From: an uncultured Opitutales bacterium
Lineage (GTDB): Bacteria > Verrucomicrobiota > Verrucomicrobiia > Opitutales > Seribacteraceae
Length of the DNA stretch: 64,000 bases
Direction: 5' to 3'
Assembly (NCBI GenBank): GCA_943787575.1
Contig: CALSMY010000003.1
Coordinates: 1 to 64,000 of the forward strand
In this document: positions 46,149 through 54,976 of the stretch, piece by piece
Numbering within the stretch: the first letter of the stretch is position 1
How the letters are laid out: each line of letters begins with the position of its first letter
Notes under the pieces: model-generated
What the model saw: the letters and a program-made list of their open reading frames with translations, nothing else
Databases searched by the model: none
What the model was told of the DNA's origin: nothing
Position numbers and translations under genes: made by a program

Positions 46149-47591
46149 TTACGAGACCTGATTTTCTATTTCAGTAGAATTTTCTTTTCTGGAATGCCTG
46201 CTGTAAAAAAAAGAAATAAGCTTTTTAAATGATCTCCGACTTGCCCGATTATAGGCAATTACGCAGAAAAGGGCACCGGTCATAACATAGGTAGACGGTT
46301 CAGGGACTGGACTAAAATTTAAATTACTAAATTCGTAGGTCAAATAAAGTTCGTTACCATCTTTGTGAACACCCCAAAGGTCAGTGGGTTGGTTGTATCC
46401 GTCAAATCCGTTGAGCCAGGCATCAATTCCTGTATGCCCTCCACTACCAGAGGTAATAAGATTAAAAGAACTGGTTACATCTCCGGAGGCACCCCAACCG
46501 GTTGCAGTTAAAAAGTTGAAACCATTTGTACCCGTATAATCTTGGAGTGCATTTCCGCCAGTCATGCCATAAGCCAATACCGCTAATGAATCGATGCCGT
46601 CATTCGCGATGATACTTAAATTGAATTTTTGACCGCTACTTGGGTCTGTTGCGAAATTGGTAGGTTCGTTTAGTTTAGAATCCGCTCCGGGCGTAAAGTC
46701 ATCTATTTCCCAGTTGTAAGTGGTTCCAGTTACCCAATCAGCTCTTCTCTGTCTACTGCTTTGTATCGAAATTACAGGCTCTATTATCTGTTCGGTAGTT
46801 AAACCTTCGTTGTTTTCTAATCGGGCGACCGGTTCAAAGGGACTGGAACTAAAAATATCGTAATAAAAGGTTGGAGCAGAGTTGGATTTCGGCAGGAACT
46901 GAGGATAATCATGAAATAGATGTTGAATTTTAAAGTTTTGTCCCTGTAGCTGTGTATCTTTCGAAGCCGAGTGGTCGGTTTGAAGGTTGGGCGAATGTGT
47001 GTCTGGAGATTTTTTTGTACCTGAGTAGAGCATCGCTGGAGAAAGGTGATGTTTAATCGAATGCTCAAATTCAAAAGTAATGTAAGAGGTGAGAAAATTG
47101 TAATTTTCTGGTTCTTTGAAACCTTCCCATTGAAAAGATTCTGTGAAAGCAGATAGCTCCTTTAGGAAGTGAAATTCAATGGAATGAAGGAAGGGCTCTT
47201 TTTCGGAGAAATCATCAGGGTCGAAATTCAAAGGTAAATCAGGCAGAATTGATAAGTGATCAGGACCTGGAAAAGGAGTTTGGGATAAGTTTAATTCCAC
47301 TAATCTGAATTCCATTGAACTTTTCAAAGGATTAGAATCTGAAAGTAGGTTTGAGGGTTGGGGAACTTGTCGATTTAACTCAGTTTGAGGAAGGAGGAAT
47401 TTTGGGAAAGCGTTTTCGGAACTGCTATGCGGCAGGGAAATCAATTTCTTTGAAAAAGAAGTAACCATAGAAAAATCATGGCTTTTATGATGATATGTAT
47501 TAAAAGGGTGGACATATTGAGCTTGCAGGGAAAACTTTTGCAAGACCCCGAAAGCAACGATGAATAACCACCTCTTTAAACCCCATAGCAT
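46149..47591 (-). CDS. PEP-CTERM sorting-domain protein
   Basis: A 480-residue secreted protein with a signal peptide at the start (WLFIVAFGVLQKFSLQA). The first 280 residues are low-complexity, rich in Ser, Pro, His and Phe. A beta-rich domain follows (DWVTGTTYNWEIDDFTPGA to LYLTYEFSNL). The C-terminus is the PEP-CTERM tripartite signal: VPEPSTYVMTGALFCVIAYN then RASRRSFKK. Such signals are cut by exosortase and target proteins to the surface or extracellular matrix; no exosortase gene is in this window. ATG 47591 is preferred to TTG 47609. Confidence 0.8.
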   Translation of the reverse strand: MLWGLKRWLFIVAFGVLQKFSLQAQYVHPFNTYHHKSHDFSMVTSFSKKLISLPHSSSENAFPKFLLPQTELNRQVPQPSNLLSDSNPLKSSMEFRLVELNLSQTPFPGPDHLSILPDLPLNFDPDDFSEKEPFLHSIEFHFLKELSAFTESFQWEGFKEPENYNFLTSYITFEFEHSIKHHLSPAMLYSGTKKSPDTHSPNLQTDHSASKDTQLQGQNFKIQHLFHDYPQFLPKSNSAPTFYYDIFSSSPFEPVARLENNEGLTTEQIIEPVISIQSSRQRRADWVTGTTYNWEIDDFTPGADSKLNEPTNFATDPSSGQKFNLSIIANDGIDSLAVLAYGMTGGNALQDYTGTNGFNFLTATGWGASGDVTSSFNLITSGSGGHTGIDAWLNGFDGYNQPTDLWGVHKDGNELYLTYEFSNLNFSPVPEPSTYVMTGALFCVIAYNRASRRSFKKLISFFYSRHSRKENSTEIENQVS

Positions 47592-47769
47592 TACTTTTAT
47601 TATTAGCAAAAGTAATTGAAAAGATACATATTTATTCCGCGAATTAGCTCAATAAATGGATTTATTAGTAAATGGATCGATCGATCGGAATTGAACTACT
47701 AATTTATATCATTTCTACTCTTTTTTGTTTTGGGTGGTCTTTTCTGACATTATTTGAAAATTTAAGTCT

Positions 47770-48120
47770 ATGGTTTGGTATTTATGTAAGCTACTAATAT
47801 CCGCAGGTATCATAGTTGTGATTTCTGAGATATCCAAAAAGCTACCCTTGCTTGGTAGTTTAATTGCGTCTTTACCTTTAATTTCTGTTCTTGGTATGAT
47901 CTGGATGTACGCAGAAACAAAAGAGGTTTTACGGATTGCTGATCATGCGGAGGGTACATTTTGGTATGTACTTCCCTCTCTCCCCATGTTCCTGCTTATG
48001 CCATGGATGATGCGCAAAGGAATCTCGTTTCCAGTCGCTTTGACTACGGGTATAGCTCTAACAGGTTTCCTTTATGTTGCCATGACTAAGATTTTGGCAA
48101 AATTCGGGATGAATTTGTAG
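47770..48120 (+). CDS. DUF3147 family membrane protein
   Basis: A 116-residue protein with four membrane segments: ISAGIIVVISEIS, LIASLPLISVLGMIWMYAET, FWYVLPSLPMFLLMPWMM and the C-terminal ALTTGIALTGFLYVAMT. The sequence LLGSLIASLPLISVL fits the DUF3147 family of small inner-membrane proteins of unknown role. The DUF423 gene follows after seven bases and is probably co-transcribed. Confidence 0.8.
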   Translation: MVWYLCKLLISAGIIVVISEISKKLPLLGSLIASLPLISVLGMIWMYAETKEVLRIADHAEGTFWYVLPSLPMFLLMPWMMRKGISFPVALTTGIALTGFLYVAMTKILAKFGMNL

Positions 48121-48127
48121 GCCTTTG

Positions 48128-48517
48128 ATGCAGACAAATTGGCCACTTTTCGCAGGTGCAATCTTTGGCTCATCCTCGGTTTTATTAGCCGCTTATGGGG
48201 CTCACGGATTAGAGCATGTCTTTTTGGCAACCCCGAGAATGCGGATTGCCTATGGAAATGCGGTTGATTTTCAAATGCTGCACTCCTTACTTTTGGTTGT
48301 TTTGGGTCTAACCTTGTATATTCCCAAGTTTCGACTGCCTGCTTACTTGTGGAAGACGGTCTTTTTATCGATTATTCTTTTTTGTTTGAGTATTTATCTT
48401 TGGGTTTTTGGAGGGCCAGACTGGTTGGGCAAGGTAACCCCTTTGGGAGGGATTGGTTTTGTTTTGTCTTGGCTCATGTTGATCCGAATAATTTGGCTGA
48501 ACTCTTCATCTAATTAG
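48128..48517 (+). CDS. DUF423 family membrane protein (YgdD-like)
   Basis: A 129-residue protein with four membrane spans. The family marker LAAYGAHGLEHVF near the start and GNAVDFQMLHSLLLVVLGL, then VTPLGGIGFVLSWLML at the end, identify DUF423. The function is unknown. ATG 48128 directly follows an in-frame TTG at 48125. Confidence 0.9.
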   Translation: MQTNWPLFAGAIFGSSSVLLAAYGAHGLEHVFLATPRMRIAYGNAVDFQMLHSLLLVVLGLTLYIPKFRLPAYLWKTVFLSIILFCLSIYLWVFGGPDWLGKVTPLGGIGFVLSWLMLIRIIWLNSSSN

Positions 48518-48528
48518 ATTGTGCCTAA

Positions 48529-49770
48529 ATGAATAAAGTTTTAGCCACTGCAATTTGGATCCTCACCGTAATTAGTGCTTATTGGCTGGGATTAGAAAAC
48601 GATTCTGGTCAGTCCAACGATTCGCCCGTTGCTTCTTTGGATAAAAACCTAGGGGATTCTTCTTTACCTCAAAAAAATGATGTTTTTTTACCAGAGAAGG
48701 GTAGGACTGCTGATCCAATGGAAATCAATGTTAAGGGTGCCGCGTCTATTATTGAAAATGGAATTAAGGAAGAAATAATTGAACCCTCAAAGAATCGTTC
48801 GTTAGTTAATAACTTGGAATCCAGTCATCCACTTGAAAGGTTGGAAGCATTTGTTGGATTGCTTAAAGAGCCAAATGCAGGTGCCATTGAGACGGCATTG
48901 CAGGCCTATGAATCATTACCCGGTGGGCCCGGCCGATTCAGTGAGTTGAAAATTCTCGCTTTTGCCTGGGGCAAAGTGGACCCTGAGGAAGCACTGGCTT
49001 GGAGTCAGAAGCAGGAACATTGGGACAAGCATGTCGCGAGCGGTACGATCATGGATTCTTGGGCCCGTGAGGATGCTGATTCGGCAATTACCTGGGCGAA
49101 GGAAAACTTTGAGGGCGATGAAAATCCTTATTTTGTGGGGATTATTAATGGTCTAGCAGAATCAAGTTTACCCCGGGCCACCGATTTAATGACTGAGTTG
49201 CCCTATGGACGTGTCCGGGGAAGGTCTGCCCATATCTTATTTGAAAAGGTTTGGAATCAGGGAGAAGAGGTTGCCCTGCACTGGGCTGAACATTTACCCG
49301 AAGGTTCATTGCAGGAATTTGCTTATGGAGAACTGGGAGAAAAAGTGGCAAGATCTGATATTTCCCGTGCAGTCGAATGGGTGGATTCGATGGAGGACTC
49401 CTCGATAAAATCAGCAGTAAGTGAAGATGTTTCCCGCGAGATGGCCAGGCAGAGCCCAACAGATGCTGGGGAATGGGTTATGCAGATGCCTGAAGGGGAA
49501 TCCAGGAAAGTGGCGATGCAAGAAGTTGCAAAAGTTTGGGCGCGAAAAGACCCTACTGCCACCGCCGAATGGATTAATCAATTTCCTGAAGGAACGGATG
49601 CGGATCCAGCGATTGAGGCATTGGTCCGCCAAATTAGAAAGTCGGATCCCCAGGAGGCATTGGACTGGGCGGCAAGTTTATCCAATTTGGAACAAAGAAA
49701 GAAATTGCTCGCCGAGACTGAGGCAATAATCAAGGCCCAAAAATTTCCGTCTGGTCGCAGTTCAAGGTAA
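48529..49770 (+). CDS. Membrane-anchored tandem helical-repeat protein
   Basis: A 413-residue protein with an N-terminal anchor (AIWILTVISAYWLG), a low-complexity stretch to about residue 80, then tandem helical repeats of about 32-36 residues with consensus AxxW and a PEG or similar turn: DPEEALAWSQKQE, DADSAITWAKENFEG, EVALHWAEHLPEGS, SRAVEWVDSMED, TDAGEWVMQMPEGES, TATAEWINQFPEG, QEALDWAASL. The pattern resembles TPR/HEAT-like solenoids found in many Verrucomicrobiota. It probably binds another protein on the periplasmic side. The 11-base gap after DUF423 suggests one operon. Confidence 0.7.
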   Translation: MNKVLATAIWILTVISAYWLGLENDSGQSNDSPVASLDKNLGDSSLPQKNDVFLPEKGRTADPMEINVKGAASIIENGIKEEIIEPSKNRSLVNNLESSHPLERLEAFVGLLKEPNAGAIETALQAYESLPGGPGRFSELKILAFAWGKVDPEEALAWSQKQEHWDKHVASGTIMDSWAREDADSAITWAKENFEGDENPYFVGIINGLAESSLPRATDLMTELPYGRVRGRSAHILFEKVWNQGEEVALHWAEHLPEGSLQEFAYGELGEKVARSDISRAVEWVDSMEDSSIKSAVSEDVSREMARQSPTDAGEWVMQMPEGESRKVAMQEVAKVWARKDPTATAEWINQFPEGTDADPAIEALVRQIRKSDPQEALDWAASLSNLEQRKKLLAETEAIIKAQKFPSGRSSR

Positions 49771-49931
49771 CTTTTTTGTCCCATTTACTCTCGGAAGGAT
49801 AAAGGCTCGCAAAGCACGGTGCTATGCCTTTTGGGGGTCATGTAAAAGTTGTACTTCCGTTTGTATGACCAAGATTTGAGGCATGAACAGAAAGAGGCAG
49901 GAGAGTAGGAGACTCAACCAATTAGAAAGCA

Positions 49932-49956
49932 AAGTAAGCCACAGTCAGGCTTACTT
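49932..49956. terminator. Bidirectional hairpin overlapping the lactonase stop codon
   Basis: AAGTAAGCC (49932-49940) pairs perfectly with GGCTTACTT (49948-49956) around ACAGTCA. A T-rich stretch follows on each strand. The stop codon of the leftward lactonase gene lies inside the right arm. Confidence 0.7.
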
Positions 49957-51075
49957 ATTTAAAAAAAGTAAACAAATGGGCTGGGGTACATTAATCATGG
50001 CACCTCTTTGGTAAGTCAGTTTGCCACTTGCGGGGTCGACTCGATGAGCCGCTACTGTGTTGGAGTCTTGTCCGGCCGCCAATAACCAGTTACCACTTGG
50101 AGTTAAGTTAATATTTCTGGGGAACGCTCCCCGTATGGGTTGTTTTTGTAAAATCTTCAAAGAACCGTCCGGATTTGTTGAAAAAACGGTTACGGAATCG
50201 TGACCCCGATTGGAGGTATAAATCCATTTGCCTGATGGATGTACCAAGATTTCCGCGGCCGAGTTAAAGCTTTCTCCTATTTTTTCAGGTTCTGTAAGGG
50301 TAGGGAAGTTACTTAGGCCTTTTGCCTTTCCCAGCTGAAAGTCCCAGGAAAAAACCTCTACTGATAGGCTTAATTCATTAAGCAGATAAATCCATTTCTG
50401 ATTTGTGGAAAACCTCATATGTCTAGGACCTCCCCCGGCTAGGCTCTTGGCCATTCCGTGTGGAGACATTTTAATCTCTTCTGGGTCAATTTTGTAAAGA
50501 ACGATTTGATCGAGGCCAAGATCCGGGATGAGGGCGAATTTACCACAGGGAGAGTATCCACACCAGTGAGGATGGGGAGAATCTTGACGGGTTCCAAATA
50601 CCTTAGAGCCACCGCTGTGTTCAAAGATAGATGGCTTGCTTAATTCGCCCTTTTCATTGAGAGGAAAAAAACCAACCGAACCACCCCCGTACTGGGCAGT
50701 AAGTAAAAATTTCCCACTCGGATGGACCGCGAGGTGGCATCCCATACCATCCGTGCAGGCCATGCGGGTAAATTCCTCAAGTTTTTGATCTTTCCCGATT
50801 TTGTATCCGACCACACCAGCCTGGTTTTTCCAACGGGCTACTGCATACAAACAATTTAAACTTGGATGTCTTGCAAGAAAGCCCGGGGCATTAATTTTGG
50901 AAGCCACAGAGACATCTGAGAACTGCCCCGTTTGTTCGTTGAAAGTAGTATGGTAAATACCTTCCGCCTGTTTTCCTCCTGTTCCGATGTAAAGGGTAAT
51001 CTCGTTACCCCAAGCCCAAGTAGAAATGGAGAAGCCCAATAAAATGACGAAAAGGGGGAACTGTTTTTGTATCAT
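49951..51075 (-). CDS. Exported lactonase-family beta-propeller protein
   Basis: A 374-residue protein with a signal peptide (FVILLGFSISTWAWG) and a seven-bladed propeller typical of the 6-phosphogluconolactonase/YkgB family. Each blade has a pattern such as HPSGKFLLTAQYGGGSVGFF, SPCGKFALIPDLGLDQIVLY, HPSGKWIYTSNRGHDSVTVF and TPSGNWLLAAGQDSNTVAAH. Cytosolic relatives act on 6-phosphogluconolactone, but this copy is exported, so a different sugar lactone or a binding role is more likely. Its terminator hairpin overlaps the stop codon. Confidence 0.88.
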   Translation of the reverse strand: MIQKQFPLFVILLGFSISTWAWGNEITLYIGTGGKQAEGIYHTTFNEQTGQFSDVSVASKINAPGFLARHPSLNCLYAVARWKNQAGVVGYKIGKDQKLEEFTRMACTDGMGCHLAVHPSGKFLLTAQYGGGSVGFFPLNEKGELSKPSIFEHSGGSKVFGTRQDSPHPHWCGYSPCGKFALIPDLGLDQIVLYKIDPEEIKMSPHGMAKSLAGGGPRHMRFSTNQKWIYLLNELSLSVEVFSWDFQLGKAKGLSNFPTLTEPEKIGESFNSAAEILVHPSGKWIYTSNRGHDSVTVFSTNPDGSLKILQKQPIRGAFPRNINLTPSGNWLLAAGQDSNTVAAHRVDPASGKLTYQRGAMINVPQPICLLFLNK

Positions 51076-51214
51076 GGTAATAAAGATGATTTAATTTGAT
51101 GCAGTATGTAAAATAATTTGGCAAGCATGCCCGCGTTATTCCCAATAGTCAGAACCTAGGAAAAGTACATTTTTTGGATTGCTGAAAATGAGGTGATGTA
51201 AATGTTAGAAGTAA

Positions 51215-52048
51215 GTGATTTGTAAAAACTTTAAGGAAAAAGAGCGCATGCGCAAAGTGGGCCGTTCTGCAGCTGAGGTCCTGGCCCGATTATGCGAACT
51301 GGTTAAGCCCGGTATGAGCACCTTGGAAATCGATGAAGCCGGTGGGGAAATCATGAAGGAGATTGGAGTGAAGAGTGCCTGTAAGGGATATCGTTCAGGT
51401 CATCGCATCTTTCCTTCATACACTTGCTTATCCGTAAATGAAGAGGTTGTACATGGGATCGGCATTGAGGAATGTATTCTTCAGGAGGGAGATGTTCTAT
51501 CGGTTGATGTTTGTGTCAAACAGGATGGATTTATTGGTGATAATTGCCGGACCGTTCCCGTGGGGAAAGTCACTCCTGAGGTGGCTCGCTTGCTTCGGGT
51601 AACCGAACAGTCCCTATACCTCGGTTTAATCAATGCGCTTCATAAAAACCGGGTGGGAGATATCTCCGAGGGTGTACAGCAGCATGTGCGGGACCAAGGC
51701 TTTGCCATCATTACAAACTTTGTCGGTCACGGGGTCGGGCGTACCCTCCATGAAGACCCCCAAATTCCAAATTTTGGAAAAGCAGGAACTGGTCCGCAAC
51801 TTCGTAAGGGAATGGCCATTTGCATCGAACCTATGGTAAACACAAAAAGCCCAGGTGTTCGTATGGCCAAGGATGGATGGACTGCGGTGGCGGAAGATAA
51901 ATTGCCCTCAGCCCATTTTGAACATACTCTTCTTGTTGATGTGGGTACTCCGGAGATCGTTACTTTGCCTCCCGGTTATCACCACGCGACCAAATTTCTC
52001 AAAGAAAAATTAGAACAACTCGATCTCGAGGTCGATTTGGATTTTTAA
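51215..52048 (+). CDS. map: Methionine aminopeptidase, type I
   Basis: A 277-residue enzyme that removes the N-terminal Met from nascent proteins. Metal ligands of the pita-bread fold are visible: two Asp in VLSVDVCVKQDGFIGDN, His in GHGVGRTLHEDP, Glu in CIEPM and Glu in FEHTLLV. The N-terminal YRSGHRIFPSYTCLSVNEEVVHG is typical. GTG 51215 starts directly with MICKNFKEKERMRKVG, matching the family N-terminus IKxxxEIExMRKAG. Confidence 0.94.
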   Translation: MICKNFKEKERMRKVGRSAAEVLARLCELVKPGMSTLEIDEAGGEIMKEIGVKSACKGYRSGHRIFPSYTCLSVNEEVVHGIGIEECILQEGDVLSVDVCVKQDGFIGDNCRTVPVGKVTPEVARLLRVTEQSLYLGLINALHKNRVGDISEGVQQHVRDQGFAIITNFVGHGVGRTLHEDPQIPNFGKAGTGPQLRKGMAICIEPMVNTKSPGVRMAKDGWTAVAEDKLPSAHFEHTLLVDVGTPEIVTLPPGYHHATKFLKEKLEQLDLEVDLDF

Positions 52049-52062
52049 AGCCTAAATTCAAA

Positions 52063-52932
52063 ATGCTCAAAAAAATATCGGACAGTGTATTTTCTTTTGA
52101 TGTCGAATGGATTCCCGATCCTAAGTCTGCAGAAATTTTACACAATTCCAACCCCGTCGAAGAACCGGGGCCACAAGCTGCAGAATCTTTTGAAGCCTTG
52201 TGGGCGAGTGCACGAAAAGAGGGAGATGACGCAGGTTTTCAACCCTATCTGAAAACCATTTTATGTCGGGTGGTTTCCTTGGCGGGTATTCTTCGGGAAC
52301 GGGCACCAGGCGGTCGACCCTCTTTAAAACTTATTTCCTTACCGGTTGACCCCAAAGATCCAGAGAAATCAGACGAAAAAACCATTCTCACAAGTTTTCT
52401 CAAATCGGTCGGTCGGAGAAAACCCCAATTGGTCGGTTATAATTCGGCACAGGCTGATGTCCCTATACTGGTTCAGCGATCAATCGTTCACGGGCTCCCT
52501 GGTTTTGGTTTTTCTGATCGCCCCAACAAGCCCTGGGAGGGGGTTGATTATTTTGATGCCCGCAATTCTGATTATAACCTCGACCTTGCCGATGCCATGG
52601 GTCAATTCCGGGATCGTCCGACTCTACATCAGGCAGCAACCCTTAGTGGGATACCTGGAAAGATGGAAGTCAGTGGAGATTCCGTTGCTCAAATATGGTT
52701 GGAAGGCAAATTAGAGGAGATTGTGGCTTATAATGAATTTGACGCTTTTACCACCCATTTACTTTGGGCAAGAGTTGCTCACTTTTCTGGTTTGCTCACA
52801 TCGGAAGAATATACAGAGGAGCAGAACCTCGTCCGTGAATTGCTCGAGTCTGAAAGTGCGCAAAATCGTCCGCATCTGCGCCGCTTTACAGAGGAATGGG
52901 ACCGATTGCTCACGATCACTGGTCAGAACTGA
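52063..52932 (+). CDS. PolB-type predicted 3'-5' exonuclease
   Basis: A 289-residue DnaQ-like protein related to the exonuclease domain of PolB (COG3298/DNA_pol_B_exo2). Motif Exo I is FSFDVEWIP, Exo II is LVGYNSAQADVPILV and Exo III is EIVAYNEFDAFTTHLLW, giving the DEDD acidic residues. Family members may act in DNA repair but few have been tested. It starts 14 bases after map and is likely in its operon. Confidence 0.88.
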   Translation: MLKKISDSVFSFDVEWIPDPKSAEILHNSNPVEEPGPQAAESFEALWASARKEGDDAGFQPYLKTILCRVVSLAGILRERAPGGRPSLKLISLPVDPKDPEKSDEKTILTSFLKSVGRRKPQLVGYNSAQADVPILVQRSIVHGLPGFGFSDRPNKPWEGVDYFDARNSDYNLDLADAMGQFRDRPTLHQAATLSGIPGKMEVSGDSVAQIWLEGKLEEIVAYNEFDAFTTHLLWARVAHFSGLLTSEEYTEEQNLVRELLESESAQNRPHLRRFTEEWDRLLTITGQN

Positions 52933-53037
52933 CCCGAATTATCTTTCTTCTCCCTAGGCTTTTATCTTGTGAGGATTTACCAGAGGTGGTGGAACGATAA
53001 ATTGCCCATAATTAACAATTGTAATAGATAAGTATAA

Positions 53038-54033
53038 ATGACCACAGACACAGCGGCTCAAGAGGCCTTGGATAAACTATCGGAAACGCGCGAACGCCTA
53101 TTGGGGGAGATTCGCAAGGCGGTTGTTGGCCAAGATGAGGTAATCGAGCAGCTGCTCATCTCTTTGTTGGCACGCGGACATTGCCTGCTCACAGGAATTC
53201 CTGGATTGGGCAAAACTTTATTGGTCAAAACTGTGGCCAATTGCCTGACGCTTGGATTTAAACGAATTCAATTTACTCCCGACCTAATGCCAGCTGATGT
53301 GGTTGGCTCGGAAGTGGTTGATGAAGATGCAAGTAGTGGCAAATTGTCCTTTCGTTTCGTTCCCGGTCCGATCTTTTCTCAAGTTGTATTGGCAGATGAA
53401 ATCAACCGTACTCCGCCAAAGACTCAGGCTGCCCTGCTCGAGGCAATGGAAGAGAGACAGGTCACAGTTGCGGGAGAAACCCGTTCATTAGAAAGCCCTT
53501 TTTTCGTACTCGCCACTCAAAACCCTATCGAATTGGAAGGCACTTATCCTTTGCCAGAGGCTCAGCTTGACCGTTTTTTATTGAATCCAGTTATTCAATA
53601 CCTTCCGGAAGCTGACGAAATTCGGATGGTTGGAGACACCACTGGTGCGGAACGTCCATTGCCTGAGGCGGTCCTTTCCGGTCCTGAAATTGAAACTTTG
53701 CAATACCTTACCAGGCAAGTTCCCGCTCCAGAAAGCGTTGTTTCTTACGCGGTGCGTCTGGTTTCCGCCTCCCGTCCAGGAGAAGATGGTTGCGACCCCT
53801 GGATGGCAGAAAGAATCAAATGGGGTGCGGGTTCCCGTGGTTCTCAGGCTTTGGTCCTTTCGGCGAAGGCACGTGCCTTACTTAATGGCCGTCCCAATGC
53901 TTCTCGTGATGATATCCGGGCTATGGCCAAATCGGCCTTGCGCCATCGTATACTTCCGAGTTTTCTGGCAGAGTCTGAAGGTTTAAGTTCAGATGATCTG
54001 ATCGACCGTTTACTCGATCAGGTATCCGAATAA
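53038..54033 (+). CDS. MoxR-family AAA+ ATPase
   Basis: A 331-residue AAA+ ATPase of the MoxR/RavA type. Walker A is GIPGLGKTLLVKT, Walker B is VVLADEINRTPPKTQAALLEAM and sensor 1 is FVLATQNPIELEGTYPLPEAQLDRFLL. The C-terminal lid (MAKSALRHRILPSF) is typical. MoxR ATPases act as chaperones that insert cofactors or assemble complexes, often with VWA proteins, which follow in this operon. Confidence 0.95.
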   Translation: MTTDTAAQEALDKLSETRERLLGEIRKAVVGQDEVIEQLLISLLARGHCLLTGIPGLGKTLLVKTVANCLTLGFKRIQFTPDLMPADVVGSEVVDEDASSGKLSFRFVPGPIFSQVVLADEINRTPPKTQAALLEAMEERQVTVAGETRSLESPFFVLATQNPIELEGTYPLPEAQLDRFLLNPVIQYLPEADEIRMVGDTTGAERPLPEAVLSGPEIETLQYLTRQVPAPESVVSYAVRLVSASRPGEDGCDPWMAERIKWGAGSRGSQALVLSAKARALLNGRPNASRDDIRAMAKSALRHRILPSFLAESEGLSSDDLIDRLLDQVSE

Positions 54034-54070
54034 ATAAACCAGCCCTCATTCTTAACCACTTTTTCTCCAC

Positions 54071-54976
54071 GTGATTAAATCTCCGGAGAATCCGCTGCTT
54101 GACCCGGTTCACCTTTCGAGGATTGATGATTTATTTCTGCTTGCAAAAGTAGTGGTGGAGGGAAACTTTTTTGGTTTGCACCGAAGCAGGCGGCAGGGGC
54201 AAGGGAATGAATTTTTTCAATATCGTTCCTACGAGGCCGGTGAGGATTTAAAGAATGTGGACTGGAAGGTTTATGGTAAACTGGGTGAATTGGTCTCCAA
54301 ATCTTACCAGGAAAGTGCCAACGCCAACCTCTTTATCGTCTTAGATGGCAGTGCTTCCATGAGTTACCAGGGTGAGGGATCTCCCTGTTCCAAGTTTCGA
54401 TATGCTCAAATGCTCGCCGCATGTATGGCGTATTTGGCCCATCGTCAGGGTGATCGGATCGGATTGTTTGGTGGGTCTGAGGATTCTATGCAATGGATGT
54501 TCCCATCCGGGGGAAAGGAAAGTTTTAAAAGCCTACTTTCCTGTATAGGAGGAATGAGTCCGAGTGGGGTGGATGTGGGCGATCCAGCCTGGGACAAATT
54601 CAAAAGCAAACTTCCTATGCACGCCACCGTGGTGGTGATCTCAGATTTTTTAGAAAACGAGGCTAAACTGAGTGATCGTTTGAGTTTTGCCCGCTCTCCC
54701 CGTTATGAGTGTATCTGTTTACAGGTTCTTGACCCGCTTGAGGAAAAACTTCCCGATGCCGAGGCCGTTCGTTTTATTGAACTTGAAGGGCAGGGCGAAG
54801 TTTCCGTATCTCCCGATCGTATCCGTGGAGATTATCAATTGAGTATGAGTAATCATTTGGAAAAGCTCAGTAGGATTTTCGCTGGAACGGGTTCTGAATT
54901 TTCTACCTTACGTACCCACGATGATCTTGGTCATGGCATGCGCAAATTTCTTGGTATGCGGGGGATGAATAAATGA
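54071..54976 (+). CDS. DUF58 domain protein of the MoxR operon
   Basis: A 301-residue soluble protein. The DUF58 motif EGNFFGLHRSRRQGQGNEFFQYRSYEAGEDLKNVDWKVYGK appears at about residues 30-75. A VWA-like fold follows (LFIVLDGSASMSYQGE, MIDAS-type Asp-x-Ser-x-Ser). It starts with GTG 54071. The stop overlaps the next gene (ATGA). DUF58 proteins are usually co-encoded with MoxR and may present client proteins to it. Confidence 0.9.
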   Translation: MIKSPENPLLDPVHLSRIDDLFLLAKVVVEGNFFGLHRSRRQGQGNEFFQYRSYEAGEDLKNVDWKVYGKLGELVSKSYQESANANLFIVLDGSASMSYQGEGSPCSKFRYAQMLAACMAYLAHRQGDRIGLFGGSEDSMQWMFPSGGKESFKSLLSCIGGMSPSGVDVGDPAWDKFKSKLPMHATVVVISDFLENEAKLSDRLSFARSPRYECICLQVLDPLEEKLPDAEAVRFIELEGQGEVSVSPDRIRGDYQLSMSNHLEKLSRIFAGTGSEFSTLRTHDDLGHGMRKFLGMRGMNK

